A DNA stretch of 64,000 nt from a virus, in the IMG/VR virus record IMGVR_UViG_3300017767_002783, positions 1 to 64,000 of that record; one strand, given 5' to 3'. Under the pieces are notes generated by a model. That model worked only from the letters and a program-made list of their open reading frames with translations. It was not told the origin of the DNA and searched no databases. Of this stretch, positions 50,957 to 59,794 are shown piece by piece (the stretch's first letter is position 1; every line of letters begins with the position of its first letter). The position numbers and the translations under genes were made by a program.

Positions 50957-52837
50957 ATGGCACAAACAAGCTTAAGAGCAAGATTAACACGACTTTTTTC
51001 TACAAATGTAATCGTAAGACATGCAGGTGGTAGAAAGTTAAAGATTGCCGATACAGACAGAGTACAAAGTGCTCAGAAAAATAGTCTTGTAGATAGGTGG
51101 TCAAGACTACACACCAATATGAATACTGGTGGGTACGGAGCATCACAGGCAATTAGTTTTCAAGCCCAAAGATTGGCTTTATTTAGAGATTACGAAGAAA
51201 TGGATAACGATGCTATCATATCAAGTGCGTTAGATATTTACTCTGATGAATCAACAATGAAAAATGAGTATGGTAAAGTATTAGATATTCAAACTGAAAA
51301 TGAGAATATTCATGATATTCTACATAATTTATTTTATGATGTATTGAATATAGAATTTAATCTTTGGCCGTGGGTTCGTAACCTATGTAAGTATGGAGAT
51401 TTTTATCTCTACTTAGATATAAAAGAAAAGTATGGAGTTACCAATGTAGTACCACTTTCAGCATATGATGTTACTCGTGTTGAGGGAGAAGATCCAGAAA
51501 ATCCGTATAGAACAAAGTTTATTGTTGAGGATGGAGATTCGAGACATAGTTCTTCAATGAGTCAAAATAAGGAAATGGAAAATTTTGAAATTGCACATTT
51601 TCGTTTGTTATCAGATGCAAATTTTATACCATATGGTAAAGGTATGATAGAAGGTGGTCGTAAGATTTGGAAACAATTATCTCTTATGGAAGATGCTATG
51701 TTGATTCATAGAATTATGAGAGCACCAGAAAAGAGAGTGTTTAAGATTGACATTGGAAATATTCCACCCGCAGAAGTCGAAAATTTTATGCAAAAGATTG
51801 TTAATAAAATGAAAAAGGCTCCTGTCATAGATACCACAACTGGTGATTATAATTTAAAATACAACATACAAAATCTTACAGAAGATTTTTTCCTACCTGT
51901 TCGAGGTGGAGATAGTGGAACACAGATTGATAGTTTAGCAGGACTAACATATGAGGCAGTAGATGATATTGAATACCTAAGAAATAAATTAATGGCATCC
52001 CTAAAGATACCAAAGGCCTTTCTTGGTTATGATGAAGCCGCTGGTAGTAAGGCAACATTAGCAGCAGAAGATGTAAGGTTTGCAAGAACAATTGAAAGAA
52101 TACAGAGAATCGTTACGAGTGAATTAACAAAGATTGCAATAGTTCATTTGTATTCACAAGGATATACAGATGCAGACCTTGTTGATTTTGAATTAAATTT
52201 AAAAAATCCATCTACGATTTACGAAGAAGAAAAGATTGAGTTGTGGAATAACAAACAGAGTCTTGCTTCAAGTCTAATGGATTCTAAAATAGCAGACACA
52301 GAGTGGATTTATGATAATGTGTTTAAATTTTCAGAAGAAGAAAAAGAAAAAGTCAGACTTGGATTACTAAAAGACCAAAAACGGAAATTTAGATGGTCAC
52401 AGATTGAAATGGAAGGTAATGATCCTGTTCAAAGTGAAGAAGCAGTTGGAACTCAAGGGGCGATGATGAATAATATGGGTGATGGAGAAGGACAGAGATT
52501 TTCTGGACCTCAACCACCAGGAGCAAGAACAGGAAGAACAAGTCGTGAATTAGATATGGATATACCAGAAGATGGTTGGCCAGGAAGTGGTCGTCCAAAG
52601 GAAGGACCTAAACACAAGAAGGATTCAAGTGTAAGAGGTCGTGATCCATTAGGTTCTCACGATAAGAGAAAAGGTAGTAGTGGTAGTCCAAAGTACGGAC
52701 TTGCACTAGCTCACCTTGATAAATTAAAACAAGATTTAGGTAAAGTCAGTAAAGAAGAAGTAAAAATAATTACAGAAACTTCTGATGTAGAACAAGAATA
52801 TAAGAATGAAGTATCATCGGGTAAAAGTGATACTTAA
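50957..52837 (+). CDS. Portal protein (gp20-like)
   Basis: 626 residues with an AAGAGGATAAA ribosome-binding site. SSALDIYSDESTMKNEYGKVL, LIHRIMRAPEKRVFKIDIGN, MKKAPVIDTTTGDYNLKYNI and LKIPKAFLGYDEAAGSKATLAAEDVRF are typical of T4-type portal proteins; the stem region I-H-R-I-x-R-A-P-E-x-R is strongly conserved. The C-terminal ~120 residues (GNDPVQSEEAVGT...) are charged and probably disordered. Forms the dodecameric DNA entry vertex and initiates prohead assembly. Confidence 0.92.
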   Translation: MAQTSLRARLTRLFSTNVIVRHAGGRKLKIADTDRVQSAQKNSLVDRWSRLHTNMNTGGYGASQAISFQAQRLALFRDYEEMDNDAIISSALDIYSDESTMKNEYGKVLDIQTENENIHDILHNLFYDVLNIEFNLWPWVRNLCKYGDFYLYLDIKEKYGVTNVVPLSAYDVTRVEGEDPENPYRTKFIVEDGDSRHSSSMSQNKEMENFEIAHFRLLSDANFIPYGKGMIEGGRKIWKQLSLMEDAMLIHRIMRAPEKRVFKIDIGNIPPAEVENFMQKIVNKMKKAPVIDTTTGDYNLKYNIQNLTEDFFLPVRGGDSGTQIDSLAGLTYEAVDDIEYLRNKLMASLKIPKAFLGYDEAAGSKATLAAEDVRFARTIERIQRIVTSELTKIAIVHLYSQGYTDADLVDFELNLKNPSTIYEEEKIELWNNKQSLASSLMDSKIADTEWIYDNVFKFSEEEKEKVRLGLLKDQKRKFRWSQIEMEGNDPVQSEEAVGTQGAMMNNMGDGEGQRFSGPQPPGARTGRTSRELDMDIPEDGWPGSGRPKEGPKHKKDSSVRGRDPLGSHDKRKGSSGSPKYGLALAHLDKLKQDLGKVSKEEVKIITETSDVEQEYKNEVSSGKSDT

Positions 52838-52859
52838 ATGATGAATTATTAGAAGTTTT

Positions 52860-52869
52860 TATATTTATA
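52860..52869 (+). promoter_or_regulatory. Promoter-like motif TATATTTATA
   Basis: TATATTTATA in the 64-base gap after the portal gene, ending 33 bases before the ATG at 52902. Identical 10-mers occur at 60816 and 61807, also in intergenic gaps of the head module. The complement contains TATAAATA, the T4 late promoter core, so orientation and exact use are open. Confidence 0.45.
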
Positions 52870-52901
52870 GATGAAGAAATATACAATTTAGGAGCATGAA
52901 T

Positions 52902-53768
52902 ATGGCCCAACGTGTCAAACACTCGAAAATAAAGAATACAGGAATACTCTTTGAGTTAATATCTCGTCAAATCACCGTAGATATAATGAATGGTGATGAA
53001 AAGAGTAAATCAGTAGAAATGCTAAAAAAATTCTTTAATGAGAATACAGAACTTGGTAAAGAGAATCAACTCTATCAAGTTTTACTTAAAGAAAATTACA
53101 ATTCTACCCGCAAGGCAGAAAAATTAGTAGAGGCTGTCTTAAAGTCAAGAGAAAAATTACAGAATAAAAGACTGCGTACTGAAAAATATAATCTTATTAG
53201 AGAGATTAAATCAAATTATAACGTAGAGGATTTTTTTAGAGCAAGAATACCTAATTATAAGGTTTATGCTTCTATATATAAATCATTTATTAGTGAAACT
53301 ACACCAATATTTGATCCAGTAAATGAAGTTGAAAGTAACTTTTCTATCATAGAACACATTACTCGTAATAAAGTTAAGTCTAAAAATAAAGATAGTAAGG
53401 TCATTTCTGAATTTAAGAACGAAGATAAAGATTTAAGATTACTTTCTTATCAGTTAATGGTAGATAACTTCAACGGTAAGTATAAAAAGTTAAACTCTAT
53501 GCAAAGAAATCTTCTAAAAGAGTACATTAATAACATTTCTAATACTAATTCTCTTAGAGAATTCGTAAATGGTGAAATTATAAAGGTAAAACAAATTCTA
53601 AGTAAGATTTTACCTAAAGTCTCAGATGATATCACAAAAATTAAATTATCGGAGGCTATAAATCAAGTAGACTCTATAACAAAAGGTAAGATAGTTAAGG
53701 ATAAACAAGTTGTTGCACTAATGAGGTATTATGAACTTATAAAGGAGTTGAGGAATGTCGCGTCCTAA
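52902..53768 (+). CDS. Conserved head-module protein downstream of portal
   Basis: 288 residues from the ATG at 52902; TAGGAG is seven bases upstream, while the earlier ATG at 52896 would be only one base from it. MAQRVKHSKIKNTGILFELI is followed by an all-helical, Lys/Asn/Glu-rich body with no membrane segment. Its place between portal and prohead protease corresponds to T4 genes 67/68 (prohead core), which are small helical proteins. I recall proteins with this opening sequence in other marine T4-like phages. Exact role unknown; a scaffold or vertex-associated protein is plausible. Confidence 0.65.
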   Translation: MAQRVKHSKIKNTGILFELISRQITVDIMNGDEKSKSVEMLKKFFNENTELGKENQLYQVLLKENYNSTRKAEKLVEAVLKSREKLQNKRLRTEKYNLIREIKSNYNVEDFFRARIPNYKVYASIYKSFISETTPIFDPVNEVESNFSIIEHITRNKVKSKNKDSKVISEFKNEDKDLRLLSYQLMVDNFNGKYKKLNSMQRNLLKEYINNISNTNSLREFVNGEIIKVKQILSKILPKVSDDITKIKLSEAINQVDSITKGKIVKDKQVVALMRYYELIKELRNVAS

Positions 53769-54471
53769 CGGAGATACACTTCTTAATTTAATTCGTGAGT
53801 TAATTAAAAACGAATTGGATGAGGCAAATTCTACTGCAACAGCCGGTGGTGAATATCAAACACCACTTGCATTTAAAGGTGAGAAAAGAAAGGCGGGTAA
53901 GAAAAAGAAAAAGGCTGGATTTGATGGTGGACACCACGATCCGACCATCGGTACTGATAATTTCGAACCAGAGGACCCTAAGTTAAGAAAAGAATCGGTA
54001 GTAAGTGAAGAAAAGAAAAATTCTAATAATCTTTACTTAGAATTTACTGATGCTCTACAAGATTTCAATGACAAATGTATTAAGATAGCTGATAAAATCA
54101 CTAAATTAAAAGGTGATAAGACCGATGGAAAAATTTTAATGAAAAATGTTAAAAAACATCTTATACCACTTAGTAAGTTAATGAATAGTTGGAACAGAGG
54201 AGCTCAAAGTAATCCACATTTAACTACTGAAGGTAGATATCACGCTTGGAGAAATGATAATACCTTAACACCCAAGCAAAAAATTGGAATGGCAATGAGA
54301 GAGACTCGTGATAATCTATCAGAGTTAGAACGAGTTGTCAAGTATAATGTAAAATTAAAAAATGAGTTAAATGTTGACTCAAGGTCATATTGGAAGAATA
54401 CACATAAGGCTTTAAGTAAAATAAGTGAGAGATTAGTTAATTTAGCTAATAAGGTTGGACAACTACATTAA
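53755..54471 (+). CDS. Putative prohead core/internal protein
   Basis: 238 residues, ATG overlapping the previous gene by 14 bases. The N-terminus LLNLIRELIKNELDEANST is an amphipathic helix ending in L-D-E (predicted cleavage), followed by GGEYQTPLAFKG, a motif echoed as VYKTPMAFK in the protein at 59795. A lysine-rich, glycine linker (KRKAGKKKKKAGFDGGHHD) precedes a helical C-terminal domain. Basic internal proteins of T4 bind packaged DNA, so a similar task is plausible. Confidence 0.6.
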   Translation: MSRPNGDTLLNLIRELIKNELDEANSTATAGGEYQTPLAFKGEKRKAGKKKKKAGFDGGHHDPTIGTDNFEPEDPKLRKESVVSEEKKNSNNLYLEFTDALQDFNDKCIKIADKITKLKGDKTDGKILMKNVKKHLIPLSKLMNSWNRGAQSNPHLTTEGRYHAWRNDNTLTPKQKIGMAMRETRDNLSELERVVKYNVKLKNELNVDSRSYWKNTHKALSKISERLVNLANKVGQLH

Positions 54472-54476
54472 AGATT

Positions 54477-54665
54477 ATGACATTCGAACAGAACAAAAAG
54501 TCTTTTATGGACTCTTTGTTCAGTATTTCAACGATGCTAAAGAGATGGCATACTGAAATACAGAGCAAAGATGTTGATAAAAACTATATGATTGAAAAGT
54601 TAACTGCGTGGATTAAAAAACTTGAAGAATTAAGACACGATATTATGATGAGGAAAGATAAGTGA
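54477..54665 (+). CDS. Small helical protein
   Basis: 62 residues starting five bases after the preceding stop and overlapping the next GTG start by four bases. Entirely helical by composition (NKKSFMDSLFSISTML, WIKKLEELRHDIMMRKDK). No motif, no membrane segment. Tight packing between head genes supports it as real; a small prohead core component is possible. Confidence 0.55.
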   Translation: MTFEQNKKSFMDSLFSISTMLKRWHTEIQSKDVDKNYMIEKLTAWIKKLEELRHDIMMRKDK

Positions 54666-55000
54666 TAAAACTCGGAGATTTATTAACAGAGGCAAGTATT
54701 TCGGAAGAAATGGGAGAGCTAAAACTCTACATTGACAACGATTCGAGTCTATATAGACAAAGATACATGCCAATATTGAAAAATTTGTCAAAAAAGAAGA
54801 AAAAGGGTAATTATCGTAAAACATTAGCCCAAAAAGCATTCATGTATCTAATTGACGATGGTGCAAAACGATATGTTAGGTCATACGGTGGAAATCACTT
54901 AGATGTTTTCCCAAAAAGACAAAGAAAGCAGTTAGCAAAGGATTATGTAGAAGAATTTGAACAAATTTTTAAAAATCAAGAATATGATTTTATGAGATAG
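54662..55000 (+). CDS. Putative internal head protein with capsid-targeting-like N-terminus
   Basis: 112 residues from a GTG start (GTGATAAAACTC, overlapping the previous stop). MIKLGDLLTEASIS fits the targeting pattern with L-T-E at Glu10, the same cut sequence found in the packaged-type proteins at 40715 and 43212. The mature part is basic (KNLSKKKKKGNYRK, PKRQRKQLAKDY) and contains YLIDDGAKRYVRSYGGN. The high Lys/Arg content fits a DNA-associated internal protein. Family not recognised. Confidence 0.62.
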   Translation: MIKLGDLLTEASISEEMGELKLYIDNDSSLYRQRYMPILKNLSKKKKKGNYRKTLAQKAFMYLIDDGAKRYVRSYGGNHLDVFPKRQRKQLAKDYVEEFEQIFKNQEYDFMR

Positions 55001-55009
55001 GAGATTAGC

Positions 55010-55810
55010 GTGTCAAAATTTAAAAAAATAATTAAAGAAGATTGGTGGAGTGATTTAAGTCCTGAAGGACAGGCAAAATACTTAAAAAGTAATCCTAATT
55101 CGAAAAAAGCACAATCGGCAAAAAAGAAAAAGAAAGATGAACCATCTGCAGCACCAAGTTGGACTGCTGATGATATGGATTCTATTTTTGGAACAAGAAA
55201 TCAAAGTGGTGGGGGATGGCAAAAACCTCGTAATGATGCTGATAGAGCAGCTGATGATGAAGCAGATGATATGAAAACTCAAGACGCACAAGATTCAAGA
55301 GATGCGGAAGATAGAAAAGATGCAGGTATAAAACCAATTAAAGACGATAAAGATACACAAAGAATGGGATCCAGTGTATTAAGTAAAATCGGTGGTACTC
55401 AAGATCCAGATAGATTAGAATTACAAGGTACACAAGAAGCAGATAATGGTCAAACTATTATTCAATGGAAAGACAAAGAAGATGGAATGATGGTGGGTGT
55501 AGATGCACAAGGTAACATTTATCAAGATGGTGATAGGCAAAATTATGGTATACAAGTTAGCACACAAAGTGATGTGTTTGGAGATGACCAAAATGCACAA
55601 TTATTGTATAAACAAAAGAAAGCCCGTGAAACTGGAGGTACAGATCCATATACAGGTAAAAAATATGATAAACCAACTGGAAGAACTGGAAAAGAATTAG
55701 ACCAAGAAACTCTTACAATAGATGGTAAAGAATATCGTAAAATCAATGAAAGTGTAGAATCAAAACCAAAATATCAATTTTCAGAATTCTACCAAAGATT
55801 AAAGAGATAG
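55010..55810 (+). CDS. Putative internal head protein, hydrophilic
   Basis: 266 residues from a GTG start after AGGAGATTAGC. MSKFKKIIKEDWWSDLS carries I-K-E at Glu10. The rest is very hydrophilic and low in complexity (SKKAQSAKKKKKDEP, DAQDSRDAEDRKDAG) until a beta-rich segment (ADNGQTIIQWKDKEDGMMVGVDAQGNIYQDG), and a C-terminal QFSEFYQRLKR. Probably a protease-processed core component. It immediately precedes the protease gene, where T4 places its core genes. Confidence 0.6.
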   Translation: MSKFKKIIKEDWWSDLSPEGQAKYLKSNPNSKKAQSAKKKKKDEPSAAPSWTADDMDSIFGTRNQSGGGWQKPRNDADRAADDEADDMKTQDAQDSRDAEDRKDAGIKPIKDDKDTQRMGSSVLSKIGGTQDPDRLELQGTQEADNGQTIIQWKDKEDGMMVGVDAQGNIYQDGDRQNYGIQVSTQSDVFGDDQNAQLLYKQKKARETGGTDPYTGKKYDKPTGRTGKELDQETLTIDGKEYRKINESVESKPKYQFSEFYQRLKR

Positions 55811-55820
55811 GAGTAATATA

Positions 55821-56441
55821 ATGTCAAAACAATTAATAGTAGATTATTTACCTTTTGAGATTTCAAGAGAACAGATAAACGAATCAATTAAACAGAATAA
55901 TGGTCGTTTAGTGGTTCATGGTGTATTGCAGAGGTCAGATGCTAAGAATCAAAATGGTAGAGTCTATCCACATGAGATTTTGGCAAGAGAATCGAGTAAG
56001 TATGATGAGGGTTTCATCAAACAGAAACGTGCAATGGGTGAGTTAGACCATCCTGAATCATCAGTAGTTAATTTACAGAATGTATCTCATAATATTACCG
56101 AAATGCATTGGGAAGGTAAGAACTTAGTCGGTACGGTCGAGGTTCTTGGAACACCAAGTGGTAATATATTAACAGAATTATTTAAAGCAGGTATTAAGTT
56201 GGGTATCAGTTCTCGTGGAATGGGTTCAGTTCAACCAATGAGTGAGGGTGATGGACAACAAGTAGGAGATGATTTCGAATTAATAGCTTTTGATTTCGTA
56301 TCAAATCCATCCACACACGGAGCTTTCTTATATCCTATGAAAGAAAGTGTTGGAAACGAAATACCAATTACCGAAGGTAGAACCTGTGGTAAGTATTGTA
56401 AAGTTGAAAGTATTATAAACGACATAATTAGAGGAGAGTAA
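55821..56441 (+). CDS. Prohead core protease (gp21-like)
   Basis: 206 residues with TAGGAGTAATATA before the [27 protein letters not shown] is the conserved N-terminal strand set, [11 protein letters not shown] carries the catalytic His, and [13 protein letters not shown] the Ser nucleophile (S-S-R-G), as in T4 gp21 and herpesvirus-like assemblins. In T4 this enzyme cleaves scaffold, capsid and internal proteins after L/I-x-E. Its presence makes the repeated L/I-x-E N-termini in this window meaningful. Position before the scaffold and capsid genes is conserved. Confidence 0.9.
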   Translation: MSKQLIVDYLPFEISREQINESIKQNNGRLVVHGVLQRSDAKNQNGRVYPHEILARESSKYDEGFIKQKRAMGELDHPESSVVNLQNVSHNITEMHWEGKNLVGTVEVLGTPSGNILTELFKAGIKLGISSRGMGSVQPMSEGDGQQVGDDFELIAFDFVSNPSTHGAFLYPMKESVGNEIPITEGRTCGKYCKVESIINDIIRGE

Positions 56442-56442
56442 A

Positions 56443-56925
56443 ATGGCCAAACTAACAAAATTAATAAGTGAGAGTAAAGTCCTCAAACGAGAGTTTGGTG
56501 AAGCACTTCCTACTTTCAGTAGTGTAATGAAAAAACACCAAGAGAATAAATTTAAAGAAGATTTAGATGCTGTCGGTAAAGAGGATGATGATGTGGATAA
56601 CGATGGTGATTCAGATAAAACTGATGATTATCTAAAAAATCGTAGAAAAGTAGTTGCTAAAGCTATCAAGAAGGATTCTGTAAAAGAAGATGCAATTCGT
56701 AAGCTTGTTCGTAACGAAATTAAAAATATAGTAGAGGCTGATGAGTTTGACCAACCTGTACCTGCACAAATAGAAAGATATTTAAAGAAATTTCTTAACG
56801 CAGTACAAGGTGCTAGACTTAATCGTAGAAGGGTAACAGCAATACTTGGTCGTGTTGTTAAACAGCTAAATATAGAACCAAGTGAATTGATGAGATATGT
56901 TAGAAAAGTCAAAAAGGGATTATAA
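56443..56925 (+). CDS. Putative internal head protein with targeting-like N-terminus and Ca-loop-like segment
   Basis: 160 residues. [19 protein letters not shown] has I-S-E at Glu10, followed by [19 protein letters not shown], nearly the same as the start of the protein at 59025. [16 protein letters not shown] (about residues 48-63) resembles an EF-hand/dockerin calcium loop (D-x-D-x-D-G-D-x-D). The rest is helical and basic ([17 protein letters not shown]). One-base gap after the protease gene. Likely a packaged or core protein. Confidence 0.62.
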   Translation: MAKLTKLISESKVLKREFGEALPTFSSVMKKHQENKFKEDLDAVGKEDDDVDNDGDSDKTDDYLKNRRKVVAKAIKKDSVKEDAIRKLVRNEIKNIVEADEFDQPVPAQIERYLKKFLNAVQGARLNRRRVTAILGRVVKQLNIEPSELMRYVRKVKKGL

Positions 56926-57113
56926 TGAATAAAGCTGATACATTTAAAATGAACAAAAATTGGAGAAAGTTTAGACTTCAAACTAATGAAGAGCAAAAAA
57001 CAGAATCTAAAATTAAATCCATTGTCAATTCAGTAAATGAACAAAATTTAAAGAACTTATCGGAAGAAGAATTAAATAAATTCTACACCGAGGTTAAAAA
57101 AATTATAAAATAA
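56925..57113 (+). CDS. Small charged protein
   Basis: 62 residues, TAATG overlap with the previous gene. [24 protein letters not shown] followed by a helix ending NKFYTEVKKIIK. No motif. The gap of 53 bases after it contains no good start for a longer version of the next gene; the next frame is open from 57137 but has no start codon before 57167. Confidence 0.55.
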   Translation: MNKADTFKMNKNWRKFRLQTNEEQKTESKIKSIVNSVNEQNLKNLSEEELNKFYTEVKKIIK

Positions 57114-57166
57114 TGAAAGATGGCCACCATACTTGACCATATAGTGGTGAAGAACATCCAGTTTGG

Positions 57167-58561
57167 ATGAAACACGAGGAAGAACCTTTGGACGATTACA
57201 ATAAGCGTATGAAAGAATACATTAATGATATAGTCAAACAAGAAATTGTTAGTCTCGGTGAGGAAAAGAAACGAGATTACAAAAAAGAGTATGCTAAATA
57301 TGGTTCATCCACTAAGGCTAAAAAATACAGAGCAGAATTAAATAAGTACAATCGTAAGAAAGGTACTTATGGAAATGGTGATGGTAAAGATGCCTCACAC
57401 AAAGGGGGAAAGATAGTGGGATTTGAATCACAATCTAAAAACAGAGGACGAGCAGAAAAAAGTCGTTTGAAGAAAGAAGATATAAAAGAGAAATCAATAC
57501 CACACGCAAATCCAAATTACAATATGGAAAAGACGATGCAAAAATTAGCAAAGTCATTAGGTATAAAATCCGTTGTGAGTATGTATACTGGTAGTGGTAG
57601 TTTGAGTTATTTTTTAGATGATGATAGAGAAGCAAAGAAACTACAAAAATTTTTAAAAAGGTCATTCAAGAGAGTTCGACTAATACCATTAGACAAATCA
57701 AAAGGTGATGACGCAAATTGGGTAGTAGCGGCAGATATGTTAGGATTTGAATCCATAAATGAATCGGAACAAGATAAGATAAAACAATATTTGATGAAAA
57801 AAGGTGATAATGAAAAAGACGCCACAGAAAAATTAAGATATTACGATATGGTTACAAAGATGTACAAGAAAGCCAACTCCACCAAAAAGGCTGAAATAAT
57901 GTCATCATTATGGGCTAATGAAAATGTAGCACCTAATCACGATGGTAAATCAGCACCATATGGTAGTGGGTATGAAGAAATGGACGAAGGTAGGTCTATA
58001 AAAGAAAATCTAATACCATTTTACAAATACATGGGTGATTTCTACGGAAAAAAAGGTATTTATCCTGATAAGAAAGGTAGAGATTTGAAAGTTGGAGATA
58101 TAAACAAAGCCCTTTCAGTTTATCTCAAAAAGTATTCAAATGACACTTTCACGGGCGATAGTATTGATAGAGAAAGAATCCGTGATATTCTAATCAAGAT
58201 GAGAAAGTTAGATCCTGATTACTCTAAAAAAGAATCCGTAAACGAGGGTGTTAGTCAATCTCAGGCACAAGAGATAATGAAACAACTTGGTGGTAGAAAA
58301 TTTGAAATGTTAATGGGTGTGAAATCAAAGGGTATCGGTAAAGATGGATTAATCCTACATATCGGTAGAAATTCAAAGAGAGTATCACACATCATTATTG
58401 ATTTAGACAGAGGTAGAGATTTATACAACTTAACATTTGGAAAGATATACAAGTATCAATTCAAGGTCATAAAGAAACTTAAAGGTATATATGTAGACCA
58501 ATTACATGATATGATTGAAAAGTATACTGGATTATACACAACATTTGGGAGTAGAAGATGA
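57167..58561 (+). CDS. Multidomain putative internal protein
   Basis: 464 residues. The N-terminal domain, KKRDYKKEYAKYGSSTKAKKYRAEL followed by GNGDGKDASHKGGKIVGFES and SKNRGRAEKSRLK, resembles a small DNA-binding (HNH-like, without an obvious catalytic pair) domain recurrent in marine phages. The middle includes a substrate-like repeat region (NEDAKLRY-type: KGDNEKDATEKLRYYDMVTKMYKK). The C-terminal SKGIGKDGLILHIGRNSKRVSHIIIDLDRGRDLYNLTF domain is one I also recall from marine phages. Start uncertain: no ribosome-binding site near 57167. Function unknown. Confidence 0.55.
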   Translation: MKHEEEPLDDYNKRMKEYINDIVKQEIVSLGEEKKRDYKKEYAKYGSSTKAKKYRAELNKYNRKKGTYGNGDGKDASHKGGKIVGFESQSKNRGRAEKSRLKKEDIKEKSIPHANPNYNMEKTMQKLAKSLGIKSVVSMYTGSGSLSYFLDDDREAKKLQKFLKRSFKRVRLIPLDKSKGDDANWVVAADMLGFESINESEQDKIKQYLMKKGDNEKDATEKLRYYDMVTKMYKKANSTKKAEIMSSLWANENVAPNHDGKSAPYGSGYEEMDEGRSIKENLIPFYKYMGDFYGKKGIYPDKKGRDLKVGDINKALSVYLKKYSNDTFTGDSIDRERIRDILIKMRKLDPDYSKKESVNEGVSQSQAQEIMKQLGGRKFEMLMGVKSKGIGKDGLILHIGRNSKRVSHIIIDLDRGRDLYNLTFGKIYKYQFKVIKKLKGIYVDQLHDMIEKYTGLYTTFGSRR

Positions 58562-59025
58562 AAATATCAAGACTAAGAGAAATAATTAAAGAAGAAGTTC
58601 AAAGTGTTCTTACAGAGGGAACTCGTTGGTTGGTTGGTATTGAACAACCAAATGGTAAAATTCTATCCACATACGGACATTACGATGGTTATCCTGAATG
58701 GGCAGGTAAACACTTGAAAAAGTATTATAGAAATCCGGCAGTAGTAAAACAACTTTTAAAACTTGGAAGTGCAGGAATTTCTACAATTGGTAAGAAGATT
58801 AAAGGAAGTAAAGACCATTCATTTGAAAAACCTGAAAAAGATGTAACCGTATTTTATGGTAGAGATAGAGGTGAAAAGGGTAGAATGACAAGTAATTGGA
58901 GAAACAGAGACGCTGTAAAATTTGATAGTGGTGAGGAATATGCTTATATCTACAATATGAAAGAGAAGAAATGGTATTACAAATCACGATATTCAAACCC
59001 AAGAGATTGGACGGAGTTAAGATAG
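58558..59025 (+). CDS. Putative packaged protein with conserved phage domain of unknown function
   Basis: 155 residues, ATGA overlap. MKISRLREIIKEEVQSVLTEG is a basic amphipathic helix ending in L-T-E (Glu20), a predicted protease site. The mature protein starts TRWLVGIEQPNGKILSTYGHYDGYPEW and continues KHLKKYYRNPAVVKQLLKLG, KDVTVFYGRDRGEKGR, a domain widespread in tailed phages (including non-marine ones) but with no function that I know. Here it appears behind a targeting helix, implying delivery with the virion. Confidence 0.65.
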   Translation: MKISRLREIIKEEVQSVLTEGTRWLVGIEQPNGKILSTYGHYDGYPEWAGKHLKKYYRNPAVVKQLLKLGSAGISTIGKKIKGSKDHSFEKPEKDVTVFYGRDRGEKGRMTSNWRNRDAVKFDSGEEYAYIYNMKEKKWYYKSRYSNPRDWTELR

Positions 59026-59426
59026 TGAAAAAATTAAAAGAAATATTACACGAGAGTAAGTACCTTAAAAGAGAGTTCGGTGATAAATTACCGACATTGA
59101 ATAGTGTGACGAAACAACATCAAGATTCTAAAGAACCAATTAACGAATCTAAACTTCCTCAGTTTGGAAAACTAAGTGATGTATCCGATTATCACCGTAA
59201 GTGGGGAGATATGTTTAACGAGTTAGAAAGATTTAGAGATTACGGCCCAACAGAATCCGATATGTATGATTGGAATGATAGAAGTCATTACAACAATGTA
59301 ACAAAAGAATTTCACGCTCATATGGATAAGGTAGGTAAGAAACTCAATTCCGCATTAAGAGATATGGAAAATTCTTGGAAGGTGTGGGATACAATTTTAA
59401 AGAAACATCGTAAGAAAGACAAATAA
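59025..59426 (+). CDS. Putative internal head protein with targeting-like N-terminus
   Basis: 133 residues from a GTG overlapping the previous stop (TAGTG), with ACGGAG nine bases upstream; an in-frame ATG at 58971 would force a long overlap. KKLKEILHESKYLKREFGDK (after the initiating residue) has L-H-E at Glu10 and parallels the N-terminus of the protein at 56443. The rest is helical (HAHMDKVGKKLNSALRDMEN). Probably a prohead core or packaged protein that duplicated within the module. Confidence 0.62.
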   Translation: MKKLKEILHESKYLKREFGDKLPTLNSVTKQHQDSKEPINESKLPQFGKLSDVSDYHRKWGDMFNELERFRDYGPTESDMYDWNDRSHYNNVTKEFHAHMDKVGKKLNSALRDMENSWKVWDTILKKHRKKDK

Positions 59427-59439
59427 TTAGGAGAAAGTA

Positions 59440-59790
59440 ATGGCAAAATTAGATGCATATTTAAACTTAGATTCAGCAACTGGAAGTTTATGGACACATT
59501 ATGATGGGGCAAAGTTCAATCAGTTAACTGGTTCAGCATTAGATACACAATTAGGATCATATGGGGCATTTGTATCAAATTCCGTCTATACTGGTCAGTA
59601 TTCAGCATCAGATGGTTGGTCAGATACAAACAAGCAAAAATTAGCAGAATGGTGTAGTGAAACTGATTTAGTAACTTGGACACATAAAAATAATATTAGA
59701 GGTGTAACACCACCAGCAGTACCAAGATATCAAGAAGCACACACAGCTTCGATATGGTTAGAGAGCTGGGATAATAACGATAATGTATAA
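59440..59790 (+). CDS. Hypothetical protein, possible virion component
   Basis: 116 residues with TTAGGAGAAAGTA before the ATG. MAKLDAYLNLDSATGSLWTHY and LGSYGAFVSNSVYTGQYSASDG are rich in Ser, Thr, Tyr and Gly with few charges, unlike the basic neighbours; no targeting-type cleavage site. WCSETDLVTWTHKNNIRG lies in the second half. Predicted beta-rich; a minor structural protein is possible. No family recognised. Confidence 0.52.
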   Translation: MAKLDAYLNLDSATGSLWTHYDGAKFNQLTGSALDTQLGSYGAFVSNSVYTGQYSASDGWSDTNKQKLAEWCSETDLVTWTHKNNIRGVTPPAVPRYQEAHTASIWLESWDNNDNV

Positions 59791-59794
59791 TTAG

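Noticed and set aside
57120-57170. 16-codon frame ATG GCC ACC ... before the gene at 57167
   Set aside because: Too short, no ribosome-binding site, overlaps the next start; the alternative in-frame upstream extension of 57167 lacks a start codon.
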